Assembly (NCBI GenBank): GCA_018401675.1
Contig: JAGYKM010000002.1
Coordinates: 128,871-192,870, forward strand
Length of the DNA stretch: 64,000 nucleotides
Reading direction: 5' to 3'
Source: Alphaproteobacteria bacterium
GTDB lineage: Bacteria; Pseudomonadota; Alphaproteobacteria; 16-39-46
The notes below the pieces were generated by a model. That model was given only the letters and a program-made list of their open reading frames with translations, was not told the origin of the DNA and made no database searches. The first letter of the stretch is position 1. Each line of letters begins with the position of its first letter. The translations under genes were made by a program, and so were the position numbers. Shown here piece after piece: positions 8,544 to 18,303 of this stretch.

Positions 8544-10038
8544 AATTTTCTCCTAAGTTAATAAAATTTTCGTACTCTTCTTCTAAATGTCTGTAATTAA
8601 TTTTTTCATTGGCCAGATAAAGAATTTCTTTAATCCTGACATACTGATCAGGCAAACATTCCTCTGGTAGTTGTTTTTTTGCCAATTTTTGAATTTCAGG
8701 TATGTTTAGAACTGAGGATGATGCGTAAAAAAAGAGCAAATTATAGGACTCATTAGATTTACCTTTTATAAGGTAAACAATACTGTCTTCAATTTCAGAA
8801 CCCAAACTTCTAATGACATCATTGATTTCGAAAAAAGGAATTCTATAGCCATTTATCTTTGCTTCTTTTCTATTTCTTCCCACAAGAGATAAGGTTCCAT
8901 TCTCATCCAATTTCCCCAAGTCTCCTGTTTTCAAATAAGGGGTTCCATGGATAACAATAGTAAGATTTTCTGATGCAGGATCTAATCTATTACAAGAAGA
9001 ATCCCCTACCCGTGCTACAGCTATTTCACCCTCCTGATTGGTTGAGAGTGGTATATTATCTTCATCTAGAATTATGAGGGATACACCAGGAGAAGCAGTA
9101 AACTTGGCGTCATCGCTGGTTCTATAGTCGGCGATCCCTATAGTGCCGCTCTCGGTAGATCCATAGCTATTTTTCAAAGCTACATTAGGCAAGCATTTTT
9201 TAAACTTACGAACTAAAGAAGAAGGAATGGGTTCTCCTGTACAAGATGCCATTTTTAAGTAAAGAGGAGTTTCATTGGTTTTAGCTAAGTGAGTTAAGAA
9301 TTTCTCAAGAGTGTGGGGTACAAAATTGATTCTTGAAATTCGGTGAGCATTGCAGTGTTCTAATAAATCTTTTGGATTTTTTCTCACAGAATCATCGATG
9401 ATGACCATAGTTCCACCAACACAGAACACCCCAAAAATCTGATAGAGAGCTAAGGTGAAATTCAAAGAGGCTGTTTGCGCATTTCTTAAAGTATGGTCAT
9501 AAGAGGAGATAAAACCCTCGAGCTGGACAGCCACCTGATTAGCAGTTCTCCTGATCCCTTTGGGATGGTGGGTCGACCCCGAGGTATATATAATGCAAAA
9601 TAGGGAGGAAGACGCTACAGAAGTTCTTTGTTCTAGAGGGCTTTCCATCATGGACTTAAGATTTGAAAGAGTGTAGATGGAAGTGGGTGTTTCGAAATAC
9701 TTTCTCGATTCATCGTTGTCTATAATAATAAGAGAGGGAGTGCAGTCCAAAATTATTTTCTTGAGAGGATGAGAATAATAGTGAGGATCTAAAGGAACGT
9801 AAGGAATGCCGTAGCGTGCACAGGCTAGAAGAAGAGCCATTGTGTCTATAGATCTGGAACACCCGATGCCTACAATAGTTGAGGAAGAGATATTTAGTTT
9901 TCGGAGTACGCTTACATATTTTGAAGAGAGGACGTCTAATGCTGCGTAGGTGATCTGGAATCCATTATGGATAATGGCAATTTGATGCGGATTTTTCTTT
10001 AGATGAGTCTCTAGTGCTAAGGAAATAGGTATGGCCAT
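8536..10038 (-). CDS. Free-standing NRPS-type adenylation enzyme
   Basis: A complete 500-residue ANL adenylating enzyme without a carrier domain. Core motifs are A3 IIYTSGSTHHPKG, A5 SYGSTESG, A7 YLKTGDLG, A8 GRNRKEAKINGYRI, and an A10-like LANEKINYRHL that keeps the catalytic Lys. Aligning the pocket by eye to GrsA gives T, L, Y, F, S, T, S, T, I, K at the ten specificity positions. The Asp that normally holds the alpha-amino group is absent, so the substrate may be a beta- or gamma-amino acid or a plain carboxylic acid. It resembles the first A domain of the megasynthase and may load a carrier there in trans. It is translationally coupled to the sulfoxide synthase, which suggests the two act on the same building block. 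Confidence 0.87.
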   Translation of the reverse strand: MAIPISLALETHLKKNPHQIAIIHNGFQITYAALDVLSSKYVSVLRKLNISSSTIVGIGCSRSIDTMALLLACARYGIPYVPLDPHYYSHPLKKIILDCTPSLIIIDNDESRKYFETPTSIYTLSNLKSMMESPLEQRTSVASSSLFCIIYTSGSTHHPKGIRRTANQVAVQLEGFISSYDHTLRNAQTASLNFTLALYQIFGVFCVGGTMVIIDDSVRKNPKDLLEHCNAHRISRINFVPHTLEKFLTHLAKTNETPLYLKMASCTGEPIPSSLVRKFKKCLPNVALKNSYGSTESGTIGIADYRTSDDAKFTASPGVSLIILDEDNIPLSTNQEGEIAVARVGDSSCNRLDPASENLTIVIHGTPYLKTGDLGKLDENGTLSLVGRNRKEAKINGYRIPFFEINDVIRSLGSEIEDSIVYLIKGKSNESYNLLFFYASSSVLNIPEIQKLAKKQLPEECLPDQYVRIKEILYLANEKINYRHLEEEYENFINLGENYE

Positions 10039-10549
10039 GGAGGAGAGATCCTTGATAGTGAGGCTTCTATCTAGAAAAATGCCAAAAGTGAAGTCTTTCA
10101 GTTTATATCTTATGTGGGCTAATGTTAATAAAGAGGCAATGAGGAGATTCCTAAATCCTAAAATATATTAAGATAGGGAATCAGTCGTTACTATCCTTGG
10201 GAAAAAATACTGAAAAAATCTGTAGAGCAGAGCTTGGATTTTCATTGCTTAATTTTTCGCAACTAAGAAAAATTACTTAGTAATTCTGAATAGATTAGAA
10301 GCAAATAGAAAGATCTTCAGGTCCAAGAGTTTTGAAGGAAAAACATAAATCAGCTGAATTGAATTCGACAAAGAGGCTTTCCTAGGCCTTGACCTAAGGA
10401 AAAGCAAACTATAAGATGTTGTACTGAATATAAAAATGCAGATAATTATAAGATTCTTACTATAGGTACAGAAAGAAAATAAGAAAGATCAGGCAGAGAG
10501 AATTAATTTATTGCTAATGTTTAAAATGATTTTCAGCTAGGATTTTCTA
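10039..10549. other. AT-rich intergenic region between divergent genes
   Basis: This lies between the adenylation gene (minus) and the decayed regulator copy 2 (plus), so it should hold the promoters of both. A small perfect palindrome, ACTAAG/CTTAGT, sits at about 10263-10282. I see no clear -35/-10 pair and no gene. Confidence 0.35.
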
Positions 10550-12153
10550 ATGAAAGTTATTCAAAATAGAATTGATCTGTTTCAAAATTAATAACGTTTA
10601 TCTCACTCTCAGGGAAGTTGATTGTTTAGCGTTTGTATTTTGTGGGCGGTCGTCAAAAATATATTGCACGCATATTTTCTCTGTCAGTTCGGACTGTAGA
10701 GGCACATATTCATAATGCAATGAGAAAACTAGATTACAGTGGAAGACAACAGCTTATAACGTGCATGAAAAAAAGCAAAACAGACATTTCGAGATCACTA
10801 TTATCTGTGCATTAGGCAGCATGTTTTTGAAAGGGACTTCGAGATATTAAAGAAACGGTAACCCCTAAATTTCAAAGGCCTTATCTGGCCTAACTTAAGA
10901 CTAATGCCTCAGGAGTTTCATCCCTTTCTTAAAGCCCTTAAAGACCATTTTGGAGCTCTTGGGGGTAAGCGTAAAATACGCTCCTGTAAAAGCTGTAGAC
11001 CTTGGAGCGACAAACTGTGTGGATTTGATTTTCAATGTGACGAAGGAAAGACTATAGAAAAAATAGTATTTTCTTTGTCTTCTCTCAAAGAAGATTATTT
11101 TCAAAGTGTTTTATTTTACTTAAAAAAGATGCTTCCGCTCTCCGCAATAATAGATCTTACAGCCAGATGAATTCTACCGATAATGGAGCTAAGGATACTG
11201 AAACAACATACACACAACAAGAGCCCAAAAATAGAAGAAGTCGCAAAGAACTTTATAGCTATTTGGTGTGGGGGAGTGTATTTTATAGGATTTGTGTTTC
11301 TCTTATATGGGGCTTCGGACCAGAAAGTCTTTTTAGAAATAGTACCATGTATCTCAATGACATTCCTTGTAATCAAACATTGTTTTCTTGGAGAGATAAA
11401 ATAAATATTTCTATTCGTGATAAATTAAAATCTCAAAATTATAAAAGTCATTGTGTTAAGGGGGCATAGGAGGTTGTGGAAGACTACATTAGCAAGAGAA
11501 TTTGCACGAAAAATAAAAAAGGGCCATTCTGGAATTTCAAGGAGAGGCGAGACAAGTTCTTATGAATTCGTTCCAGCCATTAACGCCTATATTCTAGCCA
11601 CATCTCAGGAACAAAAAAGTGCTTTGGAACAATGCAAAAATTAAGAATGCCCAAGACAGAGAAACTCAAATGCACCACTTCGTGAGAATCGTTTGCGTGA
11701 GAAGAAGAACTGGATAATCATTTTGATAACATAGGTCGTGGTCGACTGTAAAGAATTCATTCCCTGGATCCTGATGTTTGGGGAGAGGAACGCTTCTTCT
11801 AACCACAAGAGATTCTACGTTAGAGACTATCAATTTAATTCCTAAAGAAGCCGTTGTCGATGTGGGAGAATTGAGCCTGAAAGAGACGAGAGATCTTTTG
11901 TAAAAATCATTTGGGGCCAGTTCCGACTATGAACCTCAAGACAGCTCAATGCTGACCAGTCTTCTCAAAGAAGTCCCTCCATTTCCCCTTAGATATATGC
12001 GGTGCTGCATATTATAAAAACACACAAATATCTTTGAAGAGTATTTTCAAATTTTAAAACAGAAAAATAAAGGAGTTAGCCAATGCCAGAATCGCTCTTT
12101 CGTGAAGTGGTAGAGATTATAAAGATACCAGAGAAGCGATTATAATAAATTCA
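10550..12153 (+). pseudogene. Decayed N-terminal half of regulator copy 2 (LuxR HTH, membrane, NTPase)
   Basis: The sequence parallels copy 1 domain by domain but is broken by frameshifts. The HTH is recovered as VYLTLREVDCLAFVF in one frame and IARIFSLSVRTVEAHIHNAM in another, at about 10590-10730. A hydrophobic segment appears at about 11255-11310. A damaged Walker A region near 11455-11510 still gives KTTLAREFARK. Near 11795-11900, TLLLTTRDSTLE and VVDVGELSLKETRDLL match copy 1. At least five lesions are needed to explain the frames. The 3' half remains open from 12154. Confidence 0.75.
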
Positions 12154-13896
12154 GTGCAGTCTCTATTGAAAGAGCATAAAGAATATAAGGAGATTTTGTT
12201 TTTTATGTCATTAGTGGGCAATCAAAACATAAAGAAAGAACTTTTAGAGTCTTTTAAAAAAGGCCCCATCTTGAACCAGCTTTTGTACCATATGAAAAAA
12301 TATTCATTGCTTATAAATAATGCCTCTTTGGAAAAAGAGGGGAGCGAGTCTTTTTCAATTCATAAAAGTACCCAGCAGATCCTCCTAAATTTCTTTTTTG
12401 AAAAACTAGAAAACAAAGACAAAAGTAGTTTACTAGAGGGTGTATTTGCTGCCATGGAGGCTTACATTCTCTCAAAACTAGAGAGCGCAGATTTCTCCCG
12501 GCTTAAGGCTTGTATTCCGCATGTAGAAGCGGTTGTTTCTCATGAATATGGGATAACAACCAATAGACTGAACAAATTAAAATTTCTGTTAGCTAGGTGT
12601 TATTTTGAGATCGATGATTTTGTTCGGGCAAAAAAACTATTTGAGGAGAATATTCAAACACTATCAGAGGGGTCTGACCCTATATTATTGGTCGAAAATC
12701 TAGTGGCATTAGGAAATACCCATAGGTTTATGGGCAACTATAAACCGGCACTCTCTTGCTTAGCAGAAAGCTTACGCCTTTTTGATATACACAATATAAA
12801 AAATTCTATTTTGCGAGCTCAAATCCTCGCAGATGTGGGCATGATGTATCGTGTATTTTCCCGTTTTGATTTAGCTAGAAAATATATGGAAGAGGGATTG
12901 GCTATTTATGAAAAGACAATGCCATTAAATAACAGAGAAATTTGCAATGTATTGAATTCATTAAGTGTTGTTTATAGATTTTCGGGGGAGTACAATAAAG
13001 CGCATGAGGTTCTCAAAAAAAGCATAATGATCCATGAACAGGTTTTCAAAAAAACATTACGGGGATATCCAGAGGCCCTGGCTCAGTTAGGACGCCTACA
13101 AAGTATTGCTGGTCGGTATAGAGAGGCTCAAGATTTATTAGAGAAGAGTCTGTTTATCTACGCAAAAGATTTTAATGAGCATAAACGTGAGAGGGGGCAT
13201 ATCCTCCTTTCTTTGGGTTACATGAAGAGGAAACTGGGTGATTTGAAAGGAGCTGAAATTTGTATAAAAGGCAGTGAAATTCTTCTGAGGGAAAAAATAG
13301 AATCTGAGCATCCCGAGAATATCTGGGTATATGCCATGTATGCAGGTCTTGAAAAAGCAAAGGGTAATTATGAGAAAGCAGAATTATATCTGCGAAGGAG
13401 TTTATCTTTCTTTGAAAAAGATCTCTCTTTTGAGCATACAGAAAAAGCCTGGTTAAAGGCACAACTAGGTGTAGTAAAGCGGTGCTCGGGAAAATATAAA
13501 GAAGCGCTAACGCTTTTATCAGCGAGTCACCAGAAGTACAAAGAAGCTTTTGCGGAAATGCACGTAGGAAGGGCTTGGGTGTTATCAGAACTGGGGCTTA
13601 CTTACATGGCTCTAGGTAACCTAGAGGAGGCTCAAAAACATCTGGATGACAGCTTTCGTATCCTAGGAAAACTTTTTGGAAAAGACTCGGTTAAGACAGC
13701 ATGGGTGGGGGTTCATCTTGCCACTTTATATCAAAAAATAGGACGAGAGAGTGAGGCGAGAAGATTGCTTTTTGATGCCCAAAGAGCCCACATGGAAGCG
13801 TTGGGGAATCACCACCCGCGACTTCGGATCATTCACAATTTACTGAATCAATCACCGCTTGACGGCGCTAACAGAGTTCCCCCCCTTTCTGATTGA
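12154..13896 (+). CDS. TPR-repeat C-terminal part of regulator copy 2
   Basis: An open 580-codon frame is the surviving C-terminal part of the regulator. It begins with the post-NTPase helical region, with the phrase SFSIHKSTQQILL matching SFSIHRSTQKIAL of copy 1. Roughly ten TPR units follow from about residue 175 to 560 (for example LVALGNTHRFMGNYKPALSCLAES and AQLGRLQSIAGRYREAQDLLE). The listed ATG is simply the first Met after the last lesion and has no good ribosome site, so translation is doubtful. TPR arrays in STAND regulators usually bind peptides or partner proteins. It ends 6 bp before the convergent MurE-like gene. Confidence 0.7.
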   Translation: MQSLLKEHKEYKEILFFMSLVGNQNIKKELLESFKKGPILNQLLYHMKKYSLLINNASLEKEGSESFSIHKSTQQILLNFFFEKLENKDKSSLLEGVFAAMEAYILSKLESADFSRLKACIPHVEAVVSHEYGITTNRLNKLKFLLARCYFEIDDFVRAKKLFEENIQTLSEGSDPILLVENLVALGNTHRFMGNYKPALSCLAESLRLFDIHNIKNSILRAQILADVGMMYRVFSRFDLARKYMEEGLAIYEKTMPLNNREICNVLNSLSVVYRFSGEYNKAHEVLKKSIMIHEQVFKKTLRGYPEALAQLGRLQSIAGRYREAQDLLEKSLFIYAKDFNEHKRERGHILLSLGYMKRKLGDLKGAEICIKGSEILLREKIESEHPENIWVYAMYAGLEKAKGNYEKAELYLRRSLSFFEKDLSFEHTEKAWLKAQLGVVKRCSGKYKEALTLLSASHQKYKEAFAEMHVGRAWVLSELGLTYMALGNLEEAQKHLDDSFRILGKLFGKDSVKTAWVGVHLATLYQKIGRESEARRLLFDAQRAHMEALGNHHPRLRIIHNLLNQSPLDGANRVPPLSD

Positions 13897-13902
13897 CGCT
13901 GT

Positions 13903-15468
13903 TTATGAGAACTCACGCTTTGTTGCTAGGCCACTGTTTGGATTAAAAATAGATTTGACAAAGTGGATATCGTTGTGGGGTATCTTTTTGTGGGAAAAAA
14001 TGATGTGATCTTGGACGCCTTTTCCGAGAATGGCTATGATGTCCTTGGGACTTGCAGTTTCAATGGCATACAGTATGGCGTCTTTTCTATCGACTATGGA
14101 GTGGATATTTGGGTGATTAGTGAACCACCTATGTACGTCGTGAACGATAGCTTGAGGATCTTCTTGGTAGGGATTGCTGCTGGTTACGATAATTACATCT
14201 GCATAGTTTTGAACGGCTTCAGACATATGGCGACGGTAGCTATTATCAGTACCCCCTGGACACCCGAAAACGCAAAATAATCGGCCGGTACACATTTTTT
14301 TTAGGCTATCGAGTACTTTGTCTACTCCATCTGGGTTATGAGCAAAATCAACTATAACTGAAGCAGAGCCTGGTTTTGTTATGTGTTCCATGCGTCCAGG
14401 GACTGGATCAAGAGACGAGAGAATCCTAGCTATAGATTGTTCTTCAAAACCTAAGGAGCAGAGGCATCCAAAAACAGCAAGTATATTGTCGATGTTAAAT
14501 GAGCCCAAAGCTTTACTTTTAATAGCGTAAGATGTGGTACGGTATGAAATTTCAAAATTGGTGCCAGAGAGATCGACTTTTATGGAATGCGCATACAAGG
14601 CAGATTGAGGGTTTGTTTTGCTGTAAGCAAGGACTTTCTTAGGGTCCAAGGTTTTGATCAGAGCTTTCCCAAACAGGTTATCATAATTAATAATGTAGGA
14701 TTTCGTAGACGGAAAGAATTTTTCATCAAAGAGTATTCTCTTTGCTTCAGCGTAAGGAAAGAGATTTCCATGATACTCCAAGTGATCTTCTGTGAAATTT
14801 GTAAAAATGGAACTCTCAAAAGTGATCCCTTGAAGAGTGCCCCATAGAAGGCCTCTTGACGTGGGCTTCTAGAACCAATTGCTCAGTTCAACTTTATTGT
14901 TTACAAACTCGGACAGAATTTTATAAAGTTTGATGGCAGAGGGTGTCGTGTATCCATTTCTATATCCAGTAGAAGATTCTGTAAAAAGCGTTTCCCCGAT
15001 GATGCCTTGGCCGAGAGTTCCAACTACCGCTGTGCGAGCGCCTAATTTTGAAAGGCATTGAGCGGTTAAATAGGATACGGAGGTTTTTCCATTCGTCCCC
15101 GTGACGCCTATAAATCTTAACTTTTCTTGGGGGAAATTGTAGAACTTTGCGGCGATCTGCCCTATTTTTTTATACAGTTGGCTTACCAATACAATGGGTA
15201 CTCGATGCCCATAAAGTTTTTGTATTTCTTCAGCATCGTAAAATAAATCTGTGGCGTCTAAGATGATTACTTTTACAGATCGCGTAAGAGCTGCCTCAAT
15301 CTCGGATTCATAGTTTTTATTATACCGAAAGGATAAGAAATAGAATAAGGCGGTGGCGTTAGTGTCAATTTCTTGGGCATTGTAGCAGATATCATCAATC
15401 ACTATATGGCCAATAGGATTCGGTGACTCGTAGTGAGTGCTTGAAAGTATTTCTTGAAGTGTGTGCAT
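13903..15468 (-). pseudogene. murE: MurE-like Mur ligase with an in-frame stop
   Basis: Two ORFs, 14869-15468 (N-terminal) and 13903-14781 (C-terminal), lie in one reading frame separated by a TAG codon at about 14871. Together they encode about 520 residues, the normal size of a MurE ligase. MurE adds the third amino acid to UDP-MurNAc dipeptide in an ATP-dependent step. Features: P-loop GVTGTNGKTS; IFTNFTEDHLEYHG; PVPGRMEH; IVDFAHNPDGV; FGCPGG; and ILGKGVQDHI. The motif that selects meso-diaminopimelate, normally DNPR, reads SNPY, so the substrate may differ. Around the stop, NWF-stop-KPTSRG, a second frame reads LEA, so two compensating indels are an alternative to a nonsense mutation. Lying inside the biosynthetic cluster rather than with cell-wall genes, it may be a dedicated amide ligase. 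Confidence 0.75.
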
Positions 15469-15521
15469 GGAACCCGATCTTTCGTGTGAGAGAGGATTAA
15501 GAGAGAAAAAGGAAGGATGGA

Positions 15522-16472
15522 CTATAGATATTCATAATATTTCTTGTATAGAGGATCTAATATTTTGGCAGGGATCTTGAAGATAACACCTAAAGCACAA
15601 ATTACATTACAGTAGAAAAGGTTATATTTTCTCCTAACACCAAGATGGAGAAGGGCTTTGAGGACGCTTTTTGACGTGTGCCAATCGATGTTAAAGGAGA
15701 TGCAGTTGTCAATACTGCGAACATAATGGAGTGTATGTGGAGGCATATATAGGACATCTCCGGCTTCTAATGTGGTTTCTAAAGGGGAAGAGTGCCGAAA
15801 TAATGGAAATTCTTCAAGATCGGGATTTTCTGGATCTAAGGTGGAATGGTTGTAGTCATAGAGATAACAGTAGGGGACATCTTTCTTATCTAAAATAATA
15901 AATTTCTTTTGTCCTTTTAAATGAAAAAATAAGTTATGGGCACCGAGCACATCAAAGTGCATGCTCGTAATAGAACCTGCTTTTCCCCAAAAAAATAAAA
16001 CATGGTCCCACCAGTTTGGTCGATACCAAGGAGATATATAGCTCAAAGGAATCGGGATAAGGTCTTCTTTTAAATTCTCCATAACTTTTAATAATCGAAA
16101 ATCGTGAAGATATAGTTTTTCTGGGTTTCTTGAAAGGTCATTTGACTCAACATAATCTAGATAATCCGAAAAGGGTATAGCTTCAGTAATTTTCTTTTTC
16201 GGATGTCCTTTTTTTACCCTAACTGTAGTAAATTCACCTACTTTTTTTAAGTATTCCGAATTCCATTTTTTTAAAGCAGGCAAATTCTTGAGAAGACCTT
16301 TAATCACTACAGGTTTTCTGCCAACATACTCTTTAAAGAATTTATAAGGAGTTAAGTGGTATTGTTCATCAACAAGCGGATACTTGGGTAAAGTTAAGTT
16401 CTTTCTTGGTAGGGGAGAAATGTTCTTCTCCCTAAACAAATTATGCATATTTTCTTCTTTCAGCTTAGGCAT
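15522..16472 (-). CDS. JmjC/cupin_8-type Fe(II)/2-oxoglutarate oxygenase
   Basis: A 316-residue cupin-like protein of the JmjC hydroxylase group. The iron ligands are visible as HFD in TSMHFDVLGAHN and the distal His in YMPPHTLHYVRS, with the strand LFFHLKGQKKFIILD between them. The N-terminal phrase GRKPVVIKGLLKNLPALKKW is typical of the family. Such enzymes hydroxylate amino-acid side chains, either free, in peptides or on carrier proteins. It overlaps the end of the ABC exporter gene by 8 bp and so belongs to the megasynthase operon, where beta-hydroxylation of a building block is a reasonable guess. It has a paralogue at 29.1-30.0 kb. Confidence 0.82.
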   Translation of the reverse strand: MPKLKEENMHNLFREKNISPLPRKNLTLPKYPLVDEQYHLTPYKFFKEYVGRKPVVIKGLLKNLPALKKWNSEYLKKVGEFTTVRVKKGHPKKKITEAIPFSDYLDYVESNDLSRNPEKLYLHDFRLLKVMENLKEDLIPIPLSYISPWYRPNWWDHVLFFWGKAGSITSMHFDVLGAHNLFFHLKGQKKFIILDKKDVPYCYLYDYNHSTLDPENPDLEEFPLFRHSSPLETTLEAGDVLYMPPHTLHYVRSIDNCISFNIDWHTSKSVLKALLHLGVRRKYNLFYCNVICALGVIFKIPAKILDPLYKKYYEYL

Positions 16473-18240
16473 GATGTGTTTTTCCCTTCATTTGTATGTC
16501 CCAGAGCCTTTTGTATAATCCATTTGTGCGGAGTTTATCGTGAGTTCCGTCTTGGATTATTTTCCCTTTATGGAGCAATAAAATCCGATCCATTTCTACA
16601 AGGGTAGAGAGGCGGTGAGCTATCACGATGGTGGTTTTATTTTTCATAAGATGCATTAAACTGGAATGAATTTGTTTCTCTGTAATGGAATCAAGCTGAC
16701 TGGTAGATTCATCGAGAATAATGATGGGAGAATCTTTCAAAAACACTCTGGCTATAGCCAAGCGTTGTCTCTGTCCGCCAGATAATTTCAAACCTTTATC
16801 TCCTACCAATGTGTTATATCCCAAGGGGAGGTGGGATATAAACTCATGAAGATGAGCTTTTTGTGCAGCCGCATATACGTCTTCATCGGAAGCCTCCGGT
16901 CGAGCGTATCGAATATTTTCAATAATAGTTCGATGAAATAGAGAGGTGTTTTGAGGGATGAGACTTATGGCGGACCATAAGGATTCTTGAGATATTTCTT
17001 TAATGGACTGACCATCAATGAGAATAGCGCCTCGAGTGGCTTCAAATAGCCGTAAAATTAAATTGATAAATGTGCTTTTCCCGCCGCCCGAATGTCCGAC
17101 TATACCTACTTTTTCACCAGGATTTAGAGTTAGAGAAAGATTTTCAAAGAGAGGGGGGCAATTCTCATAGTGGAAGGTAACATCTTGAAAGACGATTTTT
17201 CCTTCAAGGACACGTAAGGAAGGGGCATTGGGCAGATCATAAATTTTAGGATGACTAAATAAGAGAGAAGTGGCTTGTGAAATAGTGCCCAGGTTATCAC
17301 TAAAAGTGCGCATTTGATAAGAGATCAACCACAGATTATCTAATACGCGTAGATTGATGATTAAAATCATCACAAAGAGCCCTGCCGAAATCAGACCATC
17401 TTTTTGAAGATCCGTAAGAATTAGCAAGCAAAATCCTTGATAAAGGATGAAGCTAGATCCTTGTATTAAATAAAAAATAAAAATGAGCATATTATATTTT
17501 TTATTTTTCTCGAGATGTTCATCTTGAAGATTTTTAAATCGAGATAACTCATGTTTGGTACCAGAAAATATTTTTAAACACAAAATATTATCAATGAGGT
17601 CTAAGGCATTGGCAGTGATATTAGAATCAAGATTTGCTAAATTTTTAGTTAAGTGGTGGATTTTAGTTAAATAGAGCGTGGAGCTGGAGAGAATAAATAT
17701 TACCCAAATAGAAAAGGCGATGGCCAAAGGAAGATGAATATACCAAAGAACACAAAGACTTGTAATCACAGATAAAAAACTAACCAGATATCCATTTACG
17801 CAAATAGTAAGAATCGAGGGAAGACAATTGGACAAGTCATTTATCTTAGATACAAGATTTCCGGAAAAATGAGATTGAAAGAAGGCGTACTCATGGGACA
17901 CCAGGTATTTAATGGCCAGTTCTTTAATGCGTGCTTTAAGATCTGGTTCATATTTAAAAGTGGACCATTCGTAGAGTCTTTTAGAAAAGTAAAAAAGAAT
18001 CTGGGACAAAAGGACGTAGAAAGCCACACGAGCCACAAGAAGAGAATCTTTATCATTGATGGAATCTATCAATCTTCCAACAAAAAAGGGTCTCATAACA
18101 ACTTCACTGGAGTAGAGAACCATGGCGATAACAGAGAAAGTTAGATAGATCTTAAGGGGTTTGAGAGCTTGGAATAGCAGGGCCAGAGAAGAATTGTTTC
18201 TCGCAAGCTTAAGCCCGCAACTGTATTTCTTTGTATCCAT
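16465..18240 (-). CDS. ABC exporter, fused membrane and ATPase half-transporter
   Basis: A 591-residue MsbA/MDR-type half-transporter that would act as a homodimer in the inner membrane. Six hydrophobic segments occupy about residues 28-310. The nucleotide-binding domain has Walker A GHSGGGKST near 380, a Q-loop, signature LSGGQRQRLAIARVF near 490, Walker B PIIILDEST and H-loop IVIAHRLST. It lacks an N-terminal peptidase domain, so it is a simple exporter rather than a bacteriocin-processing one. Lying between the asparagine-synthetase-like gene and the cupin in one operon, it is the likely exporter, and perhaps self-resistance determinant, for the pathway product. The ATG at 18240 follows GAGGA at about 9 bases. 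Confidence 0.92.
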   Translation of the reverse strand: MDTKKYSCGLKLARNNSSLALLFQALKPLKIYLTFSVIAMVLYSSEVVMRPFFVGRLIDSINDKDSLLVARVAFYVLLSQILFYFSKRLYEWSTFKYEPDLKARIKELAIKYLVSHEYAFFQSHFSGNLVSKINDLSNCLPSILTICVNGYLVSFLSVITSLCVLWYIHLPLAIAFSIWVIFILSSSTLYLTKIHHLTKNLANLDSNITANALDLIDNILCLKIFSGTKHELSRFKNLQDEHLEKNKKYNMLIFIFYLIQGSSFILYQGFCLLILTDLQKDGLISAGLFVMILIINLRVLDNLWLISYQMRTFSDNLGTISQATSLLFSHPKIYDLPNAPSLRVLEGKIVFQDVTFHYENCPPLFENLSLTLNPGEKVGIVGHSGGGKSTFINLILRLFEATRGAILIDGQSIKEISQESLWSAISLIPQNTSLFHRTIIENIRYARPEASDEDVYAAAQKAHLHEFISHLPLGYNTLVGDKGLKLSGGQRQRLAIARVFLKDSPIIILDESTSQLDSITEKQIHSSLMHLMKNKTTIVIAHRLSTLVEMDRILLLHKGKIIQDGTHDKLRTNGLYKRLWDIQMKGKTHHA

Positions 18241-18303
18241 CTTAAGGTGTCCTCAATAAGCTAGCGTCATAATTATAAAGAGATTTTCCCTGAAGGCCTT
18301 TGA

